Shown here in pieces: positions 59,934-64,000 of a DNA stretch of 64,000 nucleotides. The stretch comes from Amycolatopsis anabasis. GTDB taxonomy: Bacteria; Actinomycetota; Actinomycetes; Mycobacteriales; Pseudonocardiaceae. Location of the stretch: contig NZ_VTHK01000006.1 in assembly GCF_009765355.1 (NCBI RefSeq), positions 1 to 64,000 on the forward strand, given 5' to 3'. A program made the translations under genes and the position numbers. Each line of letters begins with the position of its first letter. Position 1 is the first letter of the stretch. The notes beneath the pieces were generated by a model, which was not told the DNA's origin, did not search any database, and worked only from the letters and a program-made list of their open reading frames with translations.

Positions 59934-60025
59934 TCGCGTTCCTCAGGTGTGGACACATCGCCTTCATCGGTCTCGACCGTGCCCTGCGCGTCTATCCGCC
60001 AGCTCATGCCGAGGACGGTATGCAT
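59930..60025 (-). CDS. Possible 31-aa ORF coupled to HTH gene
   Basis: ATG 60025 opens a 31-codon frame (MHTVLGMSWRIDAQGTVE...) whose TGA overlaps the GTG of the HTH gene. The overlap suggests an operon of two small genes, as in toxin-antitoxin-like loci, but the length and missing homology keep this tentative. Confidence 0.3.
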   Translation of the reverse strand: MHTVLGMSWRIDAQGTVETDEGDVSTPEERE

Positions 60026-60096
60026 CCCGCCATCCGGTCTCAAGGAAGTTGCTCGTACTTTCTCGAAACCAACCAACGGCGGTGAACCGGGGGCAA

Positions 60097-60954
60097 TCAG
60101 TCGCCATCCTCGGGCAGTTGTTCCGCGAGATCGTCGATCACCCGGGTGATGATCGCCCGCGCCGCCCGGCCGTAGCTGGCAGTGGTGGCCAACGATCTGA
60201 AGACTTCCGCGTACAAGCCGGTTTCCTGCGGCTGGGCAAGGTTGAGTTCGGCGGAGAAGGTCTCAACCATCACCCGGTCTTCGTCCAGCAGCCAGAAACC
60301 GTGAGCGGGAGCAACCGCGTAGGCGGTCTCGAAGCCGATGACCCCCAGCTTCACGTTGGGCAAGGCGGACAAGGAGACCAGGCGATCAAGCTGCCCGAGC
60401 ATGATCTCAGGGGCACAGAGCCGGTAGCGCAACGCCGCCTCGGTGAGCACGAAATGGAACCGCTTCTCGGGGCGGTACAAGATGTCCTGCCGCTGGATGC
60501 GCGCCCGGACGGCGTCGTCGATGTCGTCGCGCACCTTGTGCACGGCAACGCTCTGCGCAAAGCGCGCTTCGGCGTACCCGGCCGTCTGGAGCAGACCGGG
60601 GATGAAGGTGGACTCGAACACGCGAAAGAACCGGGTCTTGGCGTTGGCTTCCGCGATTTCAGCCTGATGCCGTTGGAGCCCGGTCCTGAGCTGGCGCTGC
60701 CACTCGGCGTGTTGGATTTCGAGAGTGTGCAGCGAGGCGAGCAGCCCTTCGGTCTCGGCCTCGCTGTTGGTTGCCCGCGTCCAGCCCCGGATGTCGTCAT
60801 CGCTCGGGGTTTGACGGCCGTTCTCGAGCTTGGACACTTTCGAGGTCGGCCACGACAAGGACTCCGCGAGCTGCACACCGGTGAGGTGAGCTTGCCGACG
60901 AAGCTCGCGGAGCCGTTTGCCCAGCGCACTGCGTGCCTCATGAACATTGGACAC
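60097..60954 (-). CDS. XRE-family HTH regulator with DUF5753
   Basis: The 285-aa protein has an N-terminal helix-turn-helix (about 10-65, LTGVQLAESLSWPTSKVSKLENGRQTP) and a DUF5753 domain (TFIPGLLQTAGYAEA, ALRYRL, then FWLLDEDRVMVETFSAELNL). It is a standard actinomycete regulator paired with small genes. I chose GTG 60954 (AAGG upstream, 10 nt after the previous stop). It forms a triad with the two genes upstream. Confidence 0.9.
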   Translation of the reverse strand: MSNVHEARSALGKRLRELRRQAHLTGVQLAESLSWPTSKVSKLENGRQTPSDDDIRGWTRATNSEAETEGLLASLHTLEIQHAEWQRQLRTGLQRHQAEIAEANAKTRFFRVFESTFIPGLLQTAGYAEARFAQSVAVHKVRDDIDDAVRARIQRQDILYRPEKRFHFVLTEAALRYRLCAPEIMLGQLDRLVSLSALPNVKLGVIGFETAYAVAPAHGFWLLDEDRVMVETFSAELNLAQPQETGLYAEVFRSLATTASYGRAARAIITRVIDDLAEQLPEDGD

Positions 60955-60964
60955 GCCGGATGCC

Positions 60965-61483
60965 TTATTCCGCGGCAAAGTCATCCCGCCGTACTGCCTT
61001 GTGCCAGGCAGCGTCGCGCCAGAAGTTGTGCCGCACGACCTCGGCCGGGTCCGCCATGACCTCGCCGCCCAGGAAGTTCTCCTCGGCGTCGAAGTGCATT
61101 CGCACGAGCTTGCTCGAGTCGAACAGCCAAAAGTCGTACTCGGGCAGCTCAGCAGCGTCCTCTCTCGCCAGATAGCGAATGTCCTCACCCGCCGCGTTGG
61201 TGTACTTGGCACAGAACAAGCCGAAGCGGCTGTAGTCGGTGAGTGGCGTTGAAACCACTCGGACGCGGCTGAACCGGCGTCCCTTCTCGGTCGCCTCCCT
61301 GATCATGGTCAGCCAGTTCTGGAACCACTCCATGTCCACTGACTCACCCGCGACGAACTGGCGCAAGGCTGCCGACTCGTTGGCGGACTTGTACTGGTCT
61401 CGCGTCTCCAGCCGGAACGCCGTGTGGTCGAAGGCGCGGAAGAGTTCAGCGAACTCGGGGCCGGGCTTTATGAGCTGTGTCAG
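60965..61483 (-). CDS. DUF6879 family protein, CTG start
   Basis: The 172-aa protein holds the DUF6879 domain (EFAELFRAFDHTAFRLETRDQYKSANESAALRQF, then FDAEENFLGGEVMADPAEVVRHNFWRDAAWHKAV). The natural start is CTG 61483 (LTQLIKPGPEF), with AGGAGGAGGAAGG right before it. No ATG, GTG or TTG lies in frame until TTG 61366, which would drop the conserved first 39 residues. It is 10 nt upstream of the HTH gene. Confidence 0.8.
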   Translation of the reverse strand: MTQLIKPGPEFAELFRAFDHTAFRLETRDQYKSANESAALRQFVAGESVDMEWFQNWLTMIREATEKGRRFSRVRVVSTPLTDYSRFGLFCAKYTNAAGEDIRYLAREDAAELPEYDFWLFDSSKLVRMHFDAEENFLGGEVMADPAEVVRHNFWRDAAWHKAVRRDDFAAE

Positions 61484-61496
61484 GGCCTTCCTCCTC

Positions 61497-61715
61497 CTAG
61501 TGGTACCGGCGAGCGTAGAACTTCAGCACCTCTTCGGGAATCTCGACGAGGGATTCGTGCCTGGGCACCGGGCCGATGTCGGCCAGGACCTGAGGATCAG
61601 TCACCTTCCAGCCCTGGACGACGTAGGTGGTTCTGTCCGATCGATCAGTGGCGAACAGGGTGGGCGATTGGCCTTCTTGGGAGTCTGGGTCTTTGCCGAG
61701 GAACTGAGCACGCAT
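61497..61715 (-). CDS. Small conserved protein of the DUF6879 triad
   Basis: The 72-aa acidic protein (MRAQFLGKDPDSQEGQSPTLF, VVQGWKVTDPQVLADIGPVPRHESLVEIPEEVLKFYARRYH) is the first gene of the triad. Similar small genes precede DUF6879-HTH pairs in actinomycetes. ATG 61715 was chosen over an upstream start. The function is unknown; an addiction-like unit is possible. Confidence 0.65.
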   Translation of the reverse strand: MRAQFLGKDPDSQEGQSPTLFATDRSDRTTYVVQGWKVTDPQVLADIGPVPRHESLVEIPEEVLKFYARRYH

Positions 61716-61835
61716 CTGGGTCTCCTTGCGAGCAATCACACGAACCTTGCGCACCAAGGGTCGGGGCCGTGACTGGCCCGGTCAAGGCTTGTCCATCACT
61801 TGGGGCAATCAGATTTGCACTGTGCGCAATCGAGG

Positions 61836-62762
61836 TTAGGCGATGAACTCGACGCCGGTGGGGAGAGTGCCGGTCGTGGCGGCTTTGCGGAGGTAGGTCA
61901 GCAGCGACGCGCCGAACGCGCGGGAGGCGTTGGTCGGGGGCACGCCGGTGCGGTGGGCCAGGGCGACGGTCCGGTGCGGTTTCGGCGCCGCCAGCGCGAT
62001 TCCCCGGAGCCGCGGGTGACCGGCCAGGACCATGCTCGGCACGATCGCGACGCCGAGATCGGCTTCCACGAACCGCAGGACCGCGTCCATCTCGCCGCCC
62101 TCGACCACGAGCTTCGGTTCGAAGCCGGCTTCCCGGCAGGCGTCCAGGGTGGTTTCCCGCAGATCGTAGCCGCGCCGGAACATCACAATCGGCAGTTCGC
62201 GCAGCGAGGTGAGCCGGATCCGGTTCGCCGGGAGCCCGGTCCGCGTCACCGCGGCGGCCAGGACCAGGTCCTCACGCAGGATCGGGGTCGTGGTGAGCAC
62301 CGGATCGGCCGGGACCGCACCGGTGATCAGGGCGAGGTCCAGATCGCCGCGGACCAGCGCCCCGGTCAGGTCCCGGGATCCGCCTTCCTCCACGATGAGC
62401 CGCACCCCCGGGTAGTCGTGGTGGAACCGGCTCAGCACCTCGGCGAGCACGCTCACGCACAGGCTCGGCGTCGCGCCGAGGCGGACCCGGCCGCGGCGGA
62501 GGCCGCGCAGTTCGGCCACCTCCAGCCCGGCGGCGTCCACGTCGGCCAGGATCCGGGTGGCGATCGGCAGCAACGCCTCCCCCGCCTCGGTGAGCGCGAT
62601 GTTCCCGCGCACCCGGGTGAACAGCGGTGTGCCGAATTCGGTTTCCAGGGCCCGGATCTGCGTGCTCAGTGAGGGCTGCGCCACAGTCATCTCCGCCGCG
62701 GCGCGGGTGAAGTGCCGCGTCCGGGCCACCGCCAGGAAGTACCTGAGCTGCTGCAAGGTCAT
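61836..62762 (-). CDS. LysR-family regulator next to sdh operon
   Basis: The 308-aa LysR protein has the N-terminal helix-turn-helix ([38 protein letters not shown]) and a full effector domain. ATG 62762 gives the standard MTLQQL start; ATG 62792 would add ten residues. It is divergent from the succinate dehydrogenase operon and likely controls it or itself. The effector is unknown. Confidence 0.88.
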   Translation of the reverse strand: MTLQQLRYFLAVARTRHFTRAAAEMTVAQPSLSTQIRALETEFGTPLFTRVRGNIALTEAGEALLPIATRILADVDAAGLEVAELRGLRRGRVRLGATPSLCVSVLAEVLSRFHHDYPGVRLIVEEGGSRDLTGALVRGDLDLALITGAVPADPVLTTTPILREDLVLAAAVTRTGLPANRIRLTSLRELPIVMFRRGYDLRETTLDACREAGFEPKLVVEGGEMDAVLRFVEADLGVAIVPSMVLAGHPRLRGIALAAPKPHRTVALAHRTGVPPTNASRAFGASLLTYLRKAATTGTLPTGVEFIA

Positions 62763-62863
62763 GCCCGGACGTCCCGGTTCGGCACCCTTCATAGCTTCAG
62801 GCTATGCGATCGAGCGCTTCGATGTATTGGACGTCTCGTCAACCGTGGGCTTCCCTGGACCTC

Positions 62864-63586
62864 GTGACAGTTCTGGATGGGCGACCGGTGGACAAAGCCC
62901 CGCGACGCCGGGGAAAGCTGCGCCGCCTGTGGTCCTCCACGATCGGCAAGAAGGCCGTCATGGGTGTCACCGGCGCGGTGCTGCTGCTGTACGTCACCGT
63001 GCACATGCTGAGCAACCTGAAGGCCTTCATCTCGCCCGCGAACCTGGACGGCTACGCGGTCTGGCTGCGCAGGCTGCTCGACGGCCTGCTGGGGTACGAA
63101 GGTTTCGTCTGGGTCGTCCGGATCGTGCTGTCGCTCTCGGTCCTGCTGCACATGGTTGCGGCCTTCCAGCTGGCTCGGCGGGCCCGCGCGGCCCGCCCGG
63201 CCGGCTACCAGCACCGCCCGAAGATCCAGGGCGGGTACGCGGCCCGCACCCTGCGCTGGGGCGGGGTGATCATCGCGCTGTTCCTGGTCTACCACCTGCT
63301 CGACCTCACCACCGGGGACGTGAACCCGCACGGCGTCCACGGTGCGGTATACGCGAACGTGGTCGCCAGCTTCAGCCGCTGGTACGTCACGCTGTTCTAC
63401 GCGCTGGCGGTGATCGCGCTCGGGTTCCACCTGCGCCACGGGTTGTGGAGCGGCCTGCAGAGCCTCGGCGCCTCCACCGCCGCGCGCCAGCGGATCATCC
63501 AGCGGATCGCGCTCGGCTACTCCCTGTTCCTCACGATCGGCTTCCTGTCCGTGCCGGTCGCCGTGCTGACCGGAATCCTGAGGTGA
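62864..63586 (+). CDS. sdhC: Succinate dehydrogenase cytochrome b subunit
   Basis: The 240-aa membrane protein has five hydrophobic segments with heme-ligand histidines in [31 protein letters not shown] and [12 protein letters not shown], the pattern of five-helix di-heme SdhC (B. subtilis type). It anchors SdhA/SdhB. Start GTG 62864 or GTG 62888; neither has a strong ribosome site. It overlaps the start region of sdhA by a GTGA. Confidence 0.88.
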   Translation: MTVLDGRPVDKAPRRRGKLRRLWSSTIGKKAVMGVTGAVLLLYVTVHMLSNLKAFISPANLDGYAVWLRRLLDGLLGYEGFVWVVRIVLSLSVLLHMVAAFQLARRARAARPAGYQHRPKIQGGYAARTLRWGGVIIALFLVYHLLDLTTGDVNPHGVHGAVYANVVASFSRWYVTLFYALAVIALGFHLRHGLWSGLQSLGASTAARQRIIQRIALGYSLFLTIGFLSVPVAVLTGILR

Positions 63587-63591
63587 CCGCC

Positions 63592-64000
63592 ATGTCCCGC
63601 TACCTCCAGGGCACGCCCATCGCCGACACCCGGGCGCCCGCCGGACCGATCGAGAAACGCTGGGAGCAAAGGAGATTCTCCGCCCGGCTGGTGAACCCCG
63701 CGAACAAGCGCAAGCTCAGCGTGCTCGTGGTCGGCACCGGGCTGGCCGGTGGTTCGGCGGCCGCGACGCTCGCCGAACTGGGCTACCGGGTCAGCTCGTT
63801 CTGCTACCAGGACAGCCCGCGGCGGGCGCACAGCATCGCGGCGCAGGGCGGGATCAACGCGGCGAAGAACTACGCCGGGGACGGCGACAGCGTCCAGCGG
63901 CTGTTCTACGACACCGTGAAGGGCGGCGACTTCCGCGCGCGGGAGTCCAATGTGTACCGCCTGGCGCAGCTGAGCGTGGAGATCATCGACCAGTGCGTGG
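63592..64000 (+). CDS. sdhA: Succinate dehydrogenase flavoprotein (partial, cut by window end)
   Basis: The first 136 residues show the FAD motif [21 protein letters not shown], the covalent-FAD histidine in [18 protein letters not shown] and [20 protein letters not shown]. It is the SdhA of the SdhC-type above and runs past the right edge. ATG 63592 or GTG 63583 (overlaps sdhC stop). Confidence 0.93.
   Translation, partial: MSRYLQGTPIADTRAPAGPIEKRWEQRRFSARLVNPANKRKLSVLVVGTGLAGGSAAATLAELGYRVSSFCYQDSPRRAHSIAAQGGINAAKNYAGDGDSVQRLFYDTVKGGDFRARESNVYRLAQLSVEIIDQCV

Overview
The window is very GC-rich, strongly codon-biased actinobacterial DNA. SARP, LAL, WhiB and StrR-type regulators, the DUF5753/DUF6879 triad, DUF6292, and recurrent GTGAGTG...CACTCAC intergenic hairpins point to a Pseudonocardiaceae genome, most likely Amycolatopsis or a relative. 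The genus is an inference. I see no rRNA, tRNA, transposase or CRISPR.

About 0.4-20.7 kb: a biosynthetic locus that I read as a cremeomycin-like (ortho-diazoquinone) cluster. A rightward operon (griI, griH, a 453-aa ANL ligase) should make 3-amino-4-hydroxybenzoate and activate something. A leftward operon (MFS exporter, flavin hydroxylase, 538-aa ANL ligase, O-methyltransferase, SARP) matches the creL/creM/creN tailoring set. Further right, a leftward pair (FAD monooxygenase CreE and nitrosuccinate lyase CreD) matches the aspartate-nitrosuccinate pathway that supplies nitrous acid for diazotisation. Between the two blocks lie an Rrf2 regulator with a clear operator, thyA, and a Tat-exported flavin oxidase with a secreted penicillin-acylase-like hydrolase. 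Two SARPs flank the griI operon. No polyketide synthase is present, which favours a small aryl diazo product over avenalumate- or coumarate-type products.

About 20.8-31 kb: a TetR/TetX-like monooxygenase pair with repeated operators, a DUF6153-DUF305 pair, a BlaI-M56 protease pair, two short-chain dehydrogenase/reductase-type genes, a DUF6328 membrane protein and a large LAL (LuxR) regulator. About 31-37 kb: a 59-aa secreted peptide with a duplicated SMGYN motif, a molybdopterin oxidoreductase, and a divergent third-type EF-Tu whose residues differ at positions known for antibiotic resistance. A mini-ORF and hairpin lie upstream of that EF-Tu gene.

About 37-48 kb: an AfsR-type SARP/NB-ARC/TPR regulator, an ArsR-like regulator followed by a wrecked SRPBCC/hydrolase pseudogene, a StrR/ParB-like regulator fused in frame to a methyltransferase, WhiB, an L,D-transpeptidase lipoprotein, a roughly 290-bp repeat that also occurs at the left edge of the window, and an ABC exporter. 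About 48-59.6 kb: a flavin monooxygenase/TetR pair, an erythromycin-esterase-like protein lacking the usual catalytic residues, a secreted S1 protease, an acyl-CoA synthetase, a secreted protein with three DLGTYGD repeats, MerR, an aldolase-family PLP enzyme with GntR, and a DUF4360 protein. About 59.6-64 kb: a frameshifted HTH gene, an HTH(DUF5753)-DUF6879-small protein triad, and a LysR gene divergent from a succinate dehydrogenase operon whose sdhA runs off the window.
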